Assembly: GCF_004117055.1 (NCBI RefSeq)
Contig: NZ_CP026363.1
Coordinates: 193,501 to 257,500, forward strand
Reading direction: 5' to 3'
DNA length: 64,000 bases
DNA from: Brevibacillus agri
GTDB taxonomy: Bacteria; Bacillota; Bacilli; Brevibacillales; Brevibacillaceae
This document shows positions 25,678 through 34,701 of the stretch, in pieces. The first letter of the stretch is position 1. The number at the start of each line of letters is the position of its first letter. The notes beneath the pieces were generated by a model, which made no database searches, was not told where the DNA came from, and worked only from the letters and a program-made list of their open reading frames with translations. The translations under genes and the position numbers were made by a program.

Positions 25678-25711
25678 GGATAATCATATTCATATTTCTG
25701 GGAATTGTCAA
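25678..25711 (-). promoter_or_regulatory. cnt promoter with Fur-like site
   Basis: Read leftward: TTGACA (25711-25706), a 17-bp spacer, TATGAT (25688-25683), close to the vegetative sigma-A consensus. GGATAATCATATTCA (25678-25692, plus strand) overlaps the -10 and matches 11 of 14 positions of the Fur core, so iron control in addition to Zur is possible. Confidence 0.75.
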
Positions 25712-25794
25712 TGTAACAAAAACAAATTTTCTTCCTGCTGTTTCCCTCCGTTTGCACTCCTTCCGTCCCCCGCGAATGAGAGAGCAATATTTCT

Positions 25795-26343
25795 TTGTTC
25801 GCGGCTTTGGATGAAGCGCTGCAAACCCGGACAGGAGACAACCGCTTCGATATTTTGGTCAACAACGCTGGCATCGGGCAAATTTTGAGTCTGGAAGAAG
25901 CGACGGAGGAAACGTTTGACGAGGTGATGAGCATCAATGTCAAAGCGCCGTTTTTTCTCATCCAGCAAGCTTTGCCCCGGCTGAACGCAAAAGGGCGCAT
26001 CATCAATCTGTCATCGTTTGTCACACGCGCAGCCTCGCCGACCGTCTTCACCTCGAGCATCTCCAAAGGGGCCATGAACACTTTGACGCTCGCCTTGGCC
26101 AAGCAGCTTGGCAGCCGACAAATCACGGTGAACGCCATCCTGCCCGGCATCATTAACACAGAGATGAATGCGGGCACTCTGCAAAACAATCCCGCCGGAC
26201 AAAAGTACGCCGCTGGTCTGTCGATTTTCAACAGGTGGGGCGAGCCGGAAGACGTGGCGGATATCGCTGCCTTCCTCGCCTCTCCGGACAGCCGCTGGAT
26301 CACCGGACAACTGATTGACGCCAGCGGAGGATCGCATTGGTAA
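25795..26343 (+). pseudogene. Short-chain dehydrogenase, 5'-truncated
   Basis: About 182 codons of an SDR: DILVNNAGIGQI, IINLSSF, ISKGAMNTLTLALAKQ, VNAILPGIINTEM and the C-terminal RWITGQLIDASGGSHW. The first ~65 residues with the TGxxxGIG cofactor motif are missing; the frame begins at a TTG without ribosome site. The catalytic Tyr of YxxxK is replaced by Ser (TSSISKG). Missing nucleotide site and lost Tyr show it is not a working enzyme. It ends next to the truncated MFS start. Confidence 0.8.
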
Positions 26344-26387
26344 ACCGATAGCGGCCAGCCCGCTTCTCTCCCGACAACCAGCGGATA

Positions 26388-26460
26388 TATGAGCAAAACA
26401 GCCAGTGCCCACCATCGCTTCGGATCGAACGTCTTTGCGGTCTCTGGATTGGTCGTATTC
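26388..26460 (-). pseudogene. 5' end of an MFS transporter gene, truncated
   Basis: From an ATG at 26460 with AAAGGAA upstream the frame reads MNTTNPETAKTFDPKRWWAL and AVLL, the typical N-terminus of a DHA2-type MFS transporter, and then loses likeness at the junction with the SDR remnant. A TrmB-type operator (26500-26513) lies in its promoter region, so this was probably the target of the neighbouring regulator. Confidence 0.6.
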
Positions 26461-26499
26461 ATACAGAGCTGCACTTCCTTTTTCCTAATAATTTTAGTT

Positions 26500-26513
26500 G
26501 TATTTTTAAATAC
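26500..26513. promoter_or_regulatory. Putative TrmB operator A
   Basis: GTATT-TTTA-AATAC, an inverted repeat upstream of the truncated MFS gene, followed by CACTAT. Nearly the same sequence stands before the TrmB-type gene at 27363-27380. Confidence 0.6.
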
Positions 26514-26547
26514 CACTATATTGCGATCAAAAATAAAGGAATACTGG

Positions 26548-27327
26548 TCACAAGTATTCCTTATACGGATGAATAATGGCTTCATAATCTTTCCCGTACT
26601 TTTCGCCCAGCTCCTTGCCGAAATCCCGCTCAATTTGCTCCATGATGAGATCGTGGTAGAACGTATTTTGCAACAGCTCGATAAGTGAGGGATGATCTGT
26701 TTCCAGCACGGTAGGTTTGAGCCCTTTGCCAAAGCTGCCGAGCAACGCGGAATGGGCGTCGCACAAAAGGGAAAACTTGCGCGCGCGCACCGCGCTCCAC
26801 TCTTCGCTTCGTTTGTGGATCAGCACATTTTTCAAGCTCGTCGCGCATTCTCCGATCGAAATCAGCGTCACCGCGACACCGCGCTTCTCCGCTTCCAAGA
26901 GAGGCTCTTCCACCCAGTGCACGTCTTCCGACCAAATATCTACCACGATGCTCTTGTCCGCATTCGCGACCAGCCGCCGGATGACCGTTTCAATCGCTTT
27001 GTCGCCTTGCCAGTTGTAAAAGGAGGGGGCCGTCTTCGGCACTGCGCTTAATTGCTCCTGCAGCACCCGCGTTGTCTGTTCAAACTCGGATTTCAGCAAA
27101 CGCACAAGCTGTTCAATCGGGACCGCGTCATAAAGGACGGGCTCGCTTTCGATGACCCGGCATATGCCCTTTTCCGTCAAAGAACGCAGGGCCGCATACA
27201 CATTCGTGCGGGATACGGACACTTTTTTGGCGACCTCATAACCGGATATTTTCGGGTCCTCGTGAAGCACCAGGTAGCATCTCGCTTCCAGATCGGACAA
27301 GCCGATTTTTCGAAGCTCGTCTATCAA
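26548..27327 (-). CDS. TrmB-family transcriptional regulator
   Basis: 259 residues. N-terminal winged helix (LSDLEARCYLVLHEDPKISG, YEVAKKVSVSRTNVYAALRS), a short coiled region, and a C-terminal PLD-like effector domain (KSIVVDIWSEDVHWVEEPLL). TrmB proteins often sense sugars or drugs and control transporter genes. The TTG at 27327 is chosen for its AAAGGAGG; the longer frame to 27387 lacks a site. Matching palindromes at its own promoter and before the truncated MFS gene suggest both were its targets. Confidence 0.88.
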   Translation of the reverse strand: MIDELRKIGLSDLEARCYLVLHEDPKISGYEVAKKVSVSRTNVYAALRSLTEKGICRVIESEPVLYDAVPIEQLVRLLKSEFEQTTRVLQEQLSAVPKTAPSFYNWQGDKAIETVIRRLVANADKSIVVDIWSEDVHWVEEPLLEAEKRGVAVTLISIGECATSLKNVLIHKRSEEWSAVRARKFSLLCDAHSALLGSFGKGLKPTVLETDHPSLIELLQNTFYHDLIMEQIERDFGKELGEKYGKDYEAIIHPYKEYL

Positions 27328-27362
27328 AGTTGTACCTCCTTTCCTGCTCACGCGAGTTTGGA

Positions 27363-27380
27363 TAGTATTTTTGAATACTA
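27363..27380. promoter_or_regulatory. Putative TrmB operator B
   Basis: TAGTATT-TTTG-AATACTA, perfect 7-bp arms, 36 bp upstream of the TrmB-type TTG start. Probably autoregulatory. The rest of 27328-27713 outside this site and the terminator shows no gene I can support. Confidence 0.65.
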
Positions 27381-27610
27381 CTATCATTCCGTACAGGAGT
27401 CAACTCCCCCGTTCGCCCGCTGAAGCATGGCGGAACGAAGGCTCGCTCCCCGCTTCTGCCAGCGGTTGTGCCAACTACCTGTGCTCGCCAAGCGGTAGGG
27501 AAAATGTAGCCCGCCAACCCCAGCTTTGTCCGCAAGTTCAAAAAAACATGCGTATTCACCGTTCGCGCACTTCCATAGAAGTCATCCCCCAGCGAGCCAT
27601 GCCATGTTCC

Positions 27611-27671
27611 CCATAAAAAATATCCCCTGCAACTAAACAGTCATTGTCTTGTTCCTGTCTACTTGCAGGGG
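27611..27671 (-). terminator. Terminator of the GNAT gene
   Basis: CCCCTGCAA (27624-27632) pairs with TTGCAGGGG (27663-27671); read leftward it is followed by ATATTTTTTATG. Confidence 0.65.
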
Positions 27672-27713
27672 CTCCTATTTTGTTTGAACCACGCTTTCAT
27701 CGCAGCGGCTGAT

Positions 27714-28160
27714 TCATTGGCGAACCAGCAGGAAAAAGCCATCTTCATCCGGCACTGGCTCTTCCTTTGCAAACCCGGCCGCCTCGAAGCACCGCAGGCA
27801 TGCAACGTTATCCGCTTCAATTCCTGCGATCCACTTTTGGACACCAGACAGCTCCTGGCGCTGCATCGCTTCCCGCAGCAATGCCTTTCCGTACCCGCGA
27901 TGGCGCAGGGAAGGGTTGACAATCAAGCCGATGCTTCCCGCATGCTCCTCCTCGATCTCCACCATGGCTACTCCGACAGGCTGTTCCCCCAAAAAGGCAA
28001 TCCAGACGAAATACGAGTCGTTCTCCTTCACATACCCGTACCACTCCTCAAGCGGCTCCATCCCTTCCATCCTCTTCTGAACTTCCGCATCCTGAAACCA
28101 CGTCCGCAAGATGGCAAGGTGCTCCTCCTGCAATCGTTCCGTCCGATCCATCATCTTCAT
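27714..28160 (-). CDS. GNAT-family N-acetyltransferase
   Basis: 148 residues. Acetyl-CoA site: SIGLIVNPSLRHRGYGKALL, and the C-terminal NVACLRCFEAAGF motif of GNAT enzymes. Substrate unknown. The ATG at 28160 follows AAGGAGG with good spacing; the frame runs on upstream without a stop into a protease remnant, but the strong ribosome site fixes the start. Confidence 0.9.
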   Translation of the reverse strand: MKMMDRTERLQEEHLAILRTWFQDAEVQKRMEGMEPLEEWYGYVKENDSYFVWIAFLGEQPVGVAMVEIEEEHAGSIGLIVNPSLRHRGYGKALLREAMQRQELSGVQKWIAGIEADNVACLRCFEAAGFAKEEPVPDEDGFFLLVRQ

Positions 28161-28797
28161 CGAAATCCTCCTTGTCATTCGTTTGTTTTGACGCTGCCGC
28201 CCGTGGCTGCATATTTCATCAATTCCCGGGAATACAGGGAGATGAGCTGTTTGTATATAGGGAGAAAAGTCAATTTGTTGATAGATGTCCGCTTTCTCCT
28301 GAAACCGAGCTTTGTCCTCTGCGGGAAAGTAAATGGAAATCCCCTTTCCTTTTGGATGCTCGGGCGATTTCATGTTGCTCACCACTGCCTGCTCGACGGC
28401 GCGGGCAATTTTCTCGGCGCCTTCATCGTTGCGGATGGTTTGTCCAATATACGCACTGAAATCGGCAAGATCGACCATGTCTGCCTCGTCCGCATAGTTT
28501 TCGGCCCGGTTCCTCGCATCCGCGAGCTGGGAGAACGTCTGCGGCTGCGGCAGGAGATCCACCAGCTTTTTGCTGAACAGGTCTACCTCTTTTACCACTT
28601 CCTCCACTTTGGAGAGGCGGATTACGGATTGCTGCAAATCCTCGTCCTCCTGATTTTGCAGCGAATGGTTGCGGTAGCTCACGGCAATCACCTCTGCCAA
28701 ATCGACGGGACTGATGTCGGGACGCTGGTTCAAGGTTTGAAAGACCGCCTGGTAATCCCATCCGTTTTTGTTGGTATAATCGACGGCCGCCACCATG
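28161..28797 (-). pseudogene. C-terminal piece of a clostripain-type (C11) protease
   Basis: About 200 codons: GWDYQAVFQTLNQRPDISPV, IAVSYRNHS and KGKGISIYFPAEDKARF, typical of the C-terminal half of clostripain-related cysteine peptidases. The N-terminal half with signal peptide and catalytic His/Cys is gone; the left edge joins a response-regulator remnant. The frame runs without stop into the GNAT gene. A deletion has joined two unrelated genes. Confidence 0.65.
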
Positions 28798-29157
28798 CAA
28801 AGAGGAAGTGCCTGCCTGGACCGCTTCCTTCAAAAGCGTCAATTCCCCAGACGCTTTCACAATCGTAAGCTGTGCCTCGATCCGGACGAACAATTCCTCT
28901 CGGGTAACCGGCTTGGTGAGATAATCATTTGCTCCCGAGCGAAATCCTTCGATCACATCATTCGTGCCGCTTTTGGCCGTCAGCAAGACAACCTGAAACG
29001 GGAGGCTTGCGATTTTTTCCAGCGCGTCTTTTCCGTTTTGGACAACCGTCACCTTCCATCCTTTCAACGAAAAATGGTTGCAAATCACCTGAACGTTGAC
29101 GGGATCATCCTCAACCAGCAAAATGTGGACGCTTTTTTCGTAAATGTTCTCGCTCAT
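28798..29157 (-). pseudogene. Response regulator receiver, internally deleted and truncated
   Basis: From an ATG with AGGAGG the frame reads a receiver start (VHILLVEDDPVNVQVICNHF) and passes from VVLL straight to TAKSGTNDVIEGFRSGANDY. The ~30 residues that normally carry the phosphorylated Asp and the following loop are missing in frame. After the YLTKP segment it continues about 30 residues and ends at the junction with the protease remnant. It cannot accept phosphate. Confidence 0.75.
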
Positions 29158-29205
29158 CCGGTCCTCCTGATGCTCGAGGCCGCTTTCTTCCACAACCTCC
29201 GCCAG

Positions 29206-30799
29206 TCATTCGAATCCGTTGGAGACATCCGCTTCTGTGGCAGCGCTGGGGAGCGTAAAGGAAAAAATGGAGCCTGTTTCTAGCTGCGACTCTGCCTCTA
29301 TCGTACCGCCATGCAATTCAACCAAATATTTGGTGATATGCAAACCAAGGCCGGTTCCTGCGATGCCCTCCTGCTCCGGTGAAGCGGCCTGCTCATACGG
29401 TTGAAAAATCGCATCGATCCGATCCGGAGGCACTCCTTTGCCCGTATCTTTTACGGAAATTTTGACCGCTTGCCCCGCTCGTCTCGCGGCAATCTCTACA
29501 TATCCCCTTGACGTAAACTTGCTCGCATTGCCCACGAGGTTGTACAAAATTTGCTCGATCCTTGCCTCATCCCCTGTGACCCACAACGGCTCTTGAATCC
29601 GGTTTCTGATCTCCACTTTTTTGTCCACGAGAGACTGGCATACAGCGACCACTTCCTCCACCAAACGGGAAACGTCCACCGCCTTTGCATGCAGCTCGAT
29701 TTTCCGGTTTTTTACTTTGGAGTAATCCAGCAAATCGTTGATCCGGTTGCTTAAACGCTTGGCCACAGCCAAGATCATCAGCAGATTCTTTCTCGTCGTG
29801 CCCGACACCGGATTCCCGATCCCGTCCAAAATGGATTCACTGAGCCCGATAATTCCGTTCAGCGGAGTGCGCAGCTCATGGGACGTCCGCGCCAAAAATT
29901 CATCTTTCAGTTGATTGATATACAGCAATGCCTCATTTCTCTATTGCAATTCATCCGACTTCTTTTTCAATTGATTGAAATAAAAGACAGATACCATTTC
30001 ATTAAAGGCAGATGCTAGCTGGCCGATTTCATCGTTGCGCTCGCAGTCCAGCCTTGTACGCAAATCGCCCTCTTTCACTCGATGGATCTTGTGAATGAGC
30101 AGTTGCAAAGGAGTAAGCAAATACCTGGTCATGAGATATACCAACAGCAATCCGGCTATGGTGGAAATGATCGTGATGATGATGATTTGCCGTCTGTGTT
30201 CCGTCATAAGCTGATGAATCTCGGTGCCGTCGACATCGACTCCCAGGACCCCGATAAAATTCTGCTCCGAATCAAACAAGGGGACAAAGGTAGAAACAGC
30301 CGCCCCCCACTTGTCGCTGTAGGTTAAGTCACTCACCTTGACCGTTTTTTCCGCAAAAGCTTCCACCAGGTCCTGATAGTGATTATTCTCAATCTCCGTC
30401 GGCAAGGACACTTCCCTGCCCCGATAATCCAATGGAAATCCTTCGACTACATACATATACTGCCCGCGCCGATATTCCACCATCGTAAACAAGTATTTAA
30501 ATCCCGTGTTGATTTTTCAGTTGCCAGAGCTGATGCCGCAACTCTTTATATTCGGGCATTTTTAAAATCGTGGACTTGTCCAACTGCTTGGCCTTTGCCT
30601 CCATCGTCTTTTCCGCAACTTTCTTGAATTTTTCCGCATCAAGATTATGTACGATGGACAAAGCCATATGTCTCGCTTGCATCCCGAAGGAATCCTGCAC
30701 CAGCTTGCACGAAGAGGTGTAGAGGAAACAGAACAAAAGAGAGTTGGACAAAAGCATGACAGAAGAGAACAGGAACAGCATCTTGACTTGAAATCTCAT
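29206..30799 (-). pseudogene. Sensor histidine kinase broken by frameshift and nonsense codon
   Basis: Three pieces in order: N-terminal membrane helix and outer region (MRFQVKMLFLFSSVMLLSNS), then after a one-base shift near 30500 the rest of the sensor, second membrane helix (QIIIITIISTIAGLLLVYLM) and HAMP (TPLQLLIHKIHRVKEGDLRT), then after an in-frame TAG at 29941-29943 the kinase core: DEFLARTSHELRTPLNGIIG (H-box), VGNASKF (N-box), GTGLGLHITKYLVELHGG. Repairing one base and one codon would restore about 530 residues. The gene ends 48 bp from its damaged partner regulator. Confidence 0.85.
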
Positions 30800-30856
30800 A
30801 AATTGGTCAATCTCCCTTTTTCTTCCTAAACTATGATATATCAATTCACGTCATAT

Positions 30857-30873
30857 CACTAGCGTTGCATAAA
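30857..30873. repeat. Solitary IS4-type terminal repeat
   Basis: CACTAGCGTTGCATAAA matches the terminal repeat of the two IS4-family copies, the last bases fitting their right end. No other IS sequence flanks it. Together with the short broken reading frames in 30874-31000 it marks a scar. The 400 bp from 30800 to 31207 otherwise holds only the glpT promoter and leader. Confidence 0.6.
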
Positions 30874-31036
30874 CCTCGCGCGGTCTTTCCAAGGGAGGAT
30901 GACAGCGAAGCGATTCGTTACCATTCGCAGCGGATTTCCTTCTACATCAACGGTTTCCATGCAGCGAAGAGCGTGATCTGTTCACTTCTGCGCTGTTCCT
31001 GTTAAGTTTCTTTCAAAACACTTGAGAATAACCTTG

Positions 31037-31065
31037 TTGACAACGTTTTCACCGAGTAATAGAAT
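31037..31065 (+). promoter_or_regulatory. glpT: glpT promoter with cre site
   Basis: TTGACA (31037-31042), 17-bp spacer, TAGAAT (31060-31065). TGACAACGTTTTCA at 31038-31051 fits the CcpA cre consensus TGWAANCGNTNWCA with one mismatch and overlaps the -35, so catabolite repression is expected. Confidence 0.75.
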
Positions 31066-31106
31066 ACACTTATCGACAAGTTAACGATGATGGAGACTCG
31101 GAGACT

Positions 31107-31160
31107 CATACTTTGTGGCACTTTCATTCTTGAAAGCGCCATCGAAGTATGGGTTTTTTT
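31107..31160 (+). terminator. Leader terminator upstream of glpT
   Basis: CATACTT pairs with AAGTATG, enclosing TGGCACTTTCA and TGAAAGCGCCA, followed by GGTTTTTTTA. It lies between the promoter and the glpT start, the arrangement of GlpP-controlled antitermination leaders of B. subtilis glp genes. The GlpP link is inference. Confidence 0.75.
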
Positions 31161-31207
31161 ACGTGTGTCGCCATCTTTGTCAGACATTACTTTGGGGGAG
31201 GAATACG

Positions 31208-32572
31208 ATGCTCAAACTGTTCAGGCCTGCACCGCCTATTGACAGATTGCCTGCTGAACAAATTGATTCGGAGTATAAAAAGCTCAGGCTTCAGGTGTTT
31301 CTCGGCATCTTCATTGGTTATGCGGCGTACTATCTCATCCGCAAAAACTTCTCGCTCGCCATGCCTTATTTGATCGAAGAAGGATTTACAAAAACAGAGC
31401 TTGGTTTTGCGTTATCCGCCATTTCGATTTCCTACGGGATCAGCAAGTTTGTCATGGCCATTTTTTCAGACCGAAGCAACCCGCGAATGTTCTTGCCTGC
31501 CGGTTTGATTCTTTCTGCACTTATCAGTTTGCTGATGGGCGTTGTTCCTTTCTTCACCTCGTCCGTCACGATCATGTTTGTGATGCTGTTTTTGAACGGT
31601 TGGTTCCAGGGAATGGGCTGGCCGCCATCCGGGCGCGTCCTCGTCCACTGGTTTAGCGTAAGTGAAAGAGGAAGCAAAACAGCGATTTGGAATGTAGCCC
31701 ATAACGTTGGCGGAGGCTTGATGGCCCCCCTCGCTGTTGCAGGTGCAGCGATATTTGCCGGACTTTCCGGTAATTCCGCTGCCGGGTATGAAGGCGTCTT
31801 TATCCTGCCTGCTCTCGTTGCGATTGTCCTGGCATTCCTTACGTATTTCCTGATTCGCGATACTCCGCAGTCAGTCGGCCTGCCGCCGATTGAAGAATAT
31901 CGCAATGACTACCCAACCAAGACGAAGAAAACATTTGAAACGGAATTGTCCACAAAAGAAATTCTTTTCAAATACGTGCTGAACAACAAATGGGTCTGGG
32001 CCATCGCGATTGCCAACATCTTCGTCTACTTCGTCCGTTACGGCGTTCTGGACTGGGCGCCGACCTATTTGAGCGAGGAAAAGGGCTTTGACATGAACAA
32101 GTCGAGCGTCGCCTACTTCCTGTACGAATGGGCAGGTATCCCGGGAACGCTCCTGTGCGGCTGGCTGTCCGACAAATTGTTCAAGGGCCGCCGTGGACCC
32201 GCAGGGTTTGTCTTTATGCTCGGTGTATTGATCGCGGTTCTGGTCTACTGGTTCAATCCGGCGGGCAATTCCGTGGTCGATATGATTTGCCTGATCGCAA
32301 TCGGTTTCCTGATTTACGGCCCAGTCATGCTGATCGGTTTGCAAGCCCTTGATTTTGTTCCGAAAAAGGCTGCCGGAACCGCTGCAGGCCTGACAGGTCT
32401 GTTTGGTTACCTGGGCGGTACAGTCACAGCGAACGCCTTGATGGGGGTTATCGTTGACGCCTCCGGCTGGGATGCAGGATTCATGCTGCTGACCGCTTCG
32501 TGCGTAGTGGCTGCGCTTGTTTTTGCGCTGACGTGGAATGTGCGGGGGCAGGAAGTCGTTAAAAATCATTAA
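31208..32572 (+). CDS. glpT: Glycerol-3-phosphate transporter
   Basis: 454 residues, organophosphate:phosphate antiporter family of the MFS. Twelve hydrophobic helices; family marks include [40 protein letters not shown] and [12 protein letters not shown]. It exchanges glycerol-3-phosphate for phosphate. The ATG at 31208 has GGGGGAGG upstream; the earlier in-frame start at 31115 lies within the leader hairpin. Single-gene unit with terminators on both sides. Confidence 0.93.
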   Translation: MLKLFRPAPPIDRLPAEQIDSEYKKLRLQVFLGIFIGYAAYYLIRKNFSLAMPYLIEEGFTKTELGFALSAISISYGISKFVMAIFSDRSNPRMFLPAGLILSALISLLMGVVPFFTSSVTIMFVMLFLNGWFQGMGWPPSGRVLVHWFSVSERGSKTAIWNVAHNVGGGLMAPLAVAGAAIFAGLSGNSAAGYEGVFILPALVAIVLAFLTYFLIRDTPQSVGLPPIEEYRNDYPTKTKKTFETELSTKEILFKYVLNNKWVWAIAIANIFVYFVRYGVLDWAPTYLSEEKGFDMNKSSVAYFLYEWAGIPGTLLCGWLSDKLFKGRRGPAGFVFMLGVLIAVLVYWFNPAGNSVVDMICLIAIGFLIYGPVMLIGLQALDFVPKKAAGTAAGLTGLFGYLGGTVTANALMGVIVDASGWDAGFMLLTASCVVAALVFALTWNVRGQEVVKNH

Positions 32573-32589
32573 AAAGCCTCTGATAAAGC

Positions 32590-32634
32590 AAAGAAGCTGG
32601 GAAACCTGTATCGGTTTTCCCAGCTTCTTTTTTC
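32590..32634. terminator. Bidirectional terminator, glpT / peptide-transport operon
   Basis: AAGAAGCTGGGAAACC pairs with GGTTTTCCCAGCTTCTT (one bulge), with TTTTTC on the right and TTTGC on the left strand. Confidence 0.85.
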
Positions 32635-32673
32635 TTTTGACGCTCGCCCTTTTCAACAAATTATGTGCCAGTG

Positions 32674-33681
32674 CTATTCCCTCTCCGTCCCGTATAAATG
32701 GCAGGAGACAAAATGGTTGGGAGCCACTTCTTGCTTGACTGGAGCCATGCTCTTGCAAACGTCCTGCACAAATGGACACCTGGTATGAAAAACGCAGCCG
32801 GCTGGCAGATCGAGCGGAGAGGGGATTTCTCCGCGAAGGATGACCCGCTCTCTCCGCTTTTGCGGGTTAGGGATTGGCACGGCGGATAACAAGGCTTGCG
32901 TATAAGGATGCAACGGTTGTGCAAACAAACTCTCCGTAGGCGCCTGCTCCACCATATGCCCCAAATACATCACGCCGATACGGTCAGAAATATGGCGAAC
33001 CACGCTGATATCGTGCGCAATGAACAGATAGGTCAGTTGAAACTCGTCCTGAAGCTGCTGCAGCAAATTAATGATTTGCGACTGGATCGAAACGTCCAGC
33101 GCAGAAACAGGCTCGTCGCAGATTACAATCTTCGGATTCACCACCAATGCCCTCGCCAACCCGATCCGCTGCCGCTGGCCCCCGGAAAATTCATGCGGGT
33201 AGCGATAAAAGTGGTCCAGTTGCAGGCCAACTTTATGCATGATCTCCATGACCCGCTCCGTGCGCTCATGCCTGGAACCGATTGCGTGAATCGCCAACGG
33301 CTCCTCCAATGTTTGCCCGATGCGCTTGCGCGGATTTAACGAGGAAAACGGGTCCTGAAACACCATCTGCATGTCTTTTCGCATCGCCCGAAGCCCTTTT
33401 CCCGACAGTTGAAAAATGTCTCCGCCGTCATAAAGCGCTTTTCCTTCCGTCGGCTCGGTCAGGCGCAAAATCGTTCGGCCCATCGTGCTTTTCCCGCAGC
33501 CCGATTCCCCGACAATGCCCAGCGTCTCGCCCTCGTAAAGCTGGAAAGAGACGTCGTTCACCGCTTTGACGTACCCTTTCACCCCGCCCAAGACCCCAAG
33601 CGGCCCTTTGACCGGAAAATATTTGCGCAAGCCTTGTACATCGAGGAGTGGTTGTTTTGCTTCACTGCCCGTATGAGACAT
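32674..33681 (-). CDS. Peptide ABC transporter ATPase (DppF/OppF type)
   Basis: 335 residues. Walker [22 protein letters not shown]-loop [19 protein letters not shown], signature [15 protein letters not shown], Walker [15 protein letters not shown], switch [11 protein letters not shown], and the C-terminal Cys-rich oligopeptide motif [15 protein letters not shown]. Last gene of a six-gene leftward operon. Its start overlaps the upstream ATPase gene by 20 bp. Confidence 0.92.
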   Translation of the reverse strand: MSHTGSEAKQPLLDVQGLRKYFPVKGPLGVLGGVKGYVKAVNDVSFQLYEGETLGIVGESGCGKSTMGRTILRLTEPTEGKALYDGGDIFQLSGKGLRAMRKDMQMVFQDPFSSLNPRKRIGQTLEEPLAIHAIGSRHERTERVMEIMHKVGLQLDHFYRYPHEFSGGQRQRIGLARALVVNPKIVICDEPVSALDVSIQSQIINLLQQLQDEFQLTYLFIAHDISVVRHISDRIGVMYLGHMVEQAPTESLFAQPLHPYTQALLSAVPIPNPQKRRERVILRGEIPSPLDLPAGCVFHTRCPFVQDVCKSMAPVKQEVAPNHFVSCHLYGTERE

Positions 33682-34681
33682 AACGGTCCTCCTCTTCCAT
33701 GGCGATTTTCTCAAAGTGCCAGCATCTTACCTTGTGTCGTGCGTCATGCGCCTTCACCTCTGGCGCGTGCTCACGACAGACATCATCTGCGTACGGGCAG
33801 CGCGGGGCAAAGCGACAGCCGACAGGAATGTTGTGCAACGTAGGCACCGTCCCTTCAATGACGTGCAGCTTTTGCGAACGATCGCCATCCAGTTGCGGAA
33901 TCGACTTCATCAGTCCTTTTGTGTACGGGTGGCACGGGTTCGCAAACAGCGTTTCCGTGTCGGCTTCCTCCACGATTTGCCCCAGGTACATCACAACGAC
34001 ACGGTCGCAAATTTCAGCGACTACCCCCAGGTCATGCGTAATAAAAATAACTCCCATCTCCTGCGTTGCGTTCAAATCGAGAATCAAGTCGAGAATTTGG
34101 GCTTGAATCGTCACGTCCAAAGCGGTTGTCGGTTCATCGGCAATCAGCAGGCTCGGCTGACAGGCCAAGGTCATCGCGATCATCGCCCTTTGCCGCATGC
34201 CGCCCGACAATTGATGCGGGTATTCGTTCACCCTTTTTTCCGGAGCCGGGATTCTCGTCATCCGCAGCAGATCGACAGCCTTTGCATACGCCTCCTTTTT
34301 GGAAACATGCTGATGCAGCAAAATGGCCTCTGCGATCTGATAGCCGATTGTATATACCGGATTTAACGAGCTGAGCGGGTCCTGAAAAATCATCGAAATT
34401 TCATTGCCGCGAATATGCTCCATGGCAGACGTCGGAAGCGCGAGCATGTCCTTTCCTTTAAAGCGGATTTCCCCCTCGTACTGAGCCGTATGCTGTTCGT
34501 CAAACAGCCGGAGAATCGCCTGCGACGTGACGCTTTTGCCACACCCTGACTCGCCGACAACTCCCACGATCTCTCCTTTTTCCACGTGAAAGGAAATGCC
34601 ATCCACCGCTGTAATCCGGCCGCGCTCGGTAAAAAAGTGCACCTTCAAATCTTTTACTTCCAAAAGAGGCTGGTGCTGCAC
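33662..34681 (-). CDS. Peptide ABC transporter ATPase (DppD/OppD type)
   Basis: 339 residues. Walker [22 protein letters not shown]-loop MIFQDPLSSLNPVYTIGYQ, signature QLSGGMRQRAMIAM, Walker B LLIADEPTTALDVT, switch FITHDLGVVAE, C-terminal GCRFAPRCPYADDVC. The GTG at 34681 has AAGGGGG upstream and is the only well-placed start. Works as a heterodimer with the 32674 gene. Confidence 0.92.
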   Translation of the reverse strand: MQHQPLLEVKDLKVHFFTERGRITAVDGISFHVEKGEIVGVVGESGCGKSVTSQAILRLFDEQHTAQYEGEIRFKGKDMLALPTSAMEHIRGNEISMIFQDPLSSLNPVYTIGYQIAEAILLHQHVSKKEAYAKAVDLLRMTRIPAPEKRVNEYPHQLSGGMRQRAMIAMTLACQPSLLIADEPTTALDVTIQAQILDLILDLNATQEMGVIFITHDLGVVAEICDRVVVMYLGQIVEEADTETLFANPCHPYTKGLMKSIPQLDGDRSQKLHVIEGTVPTLHNIPVGCRFAPRCPYADDVCREHAPEVKAHDARHKVRCWHFEKIAMEEEDRYVSYGQ

Positions 34682-34701
34682 GGGAAATCCCCCTTTCCTT
34701 T

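Noticed and set aside
27236..27559. 107-codon minus-strand frame upstream of the TrmB-type gene
   Set aside because: It runs across the operator and promoter in a different frame; no domain and no ribosome site.
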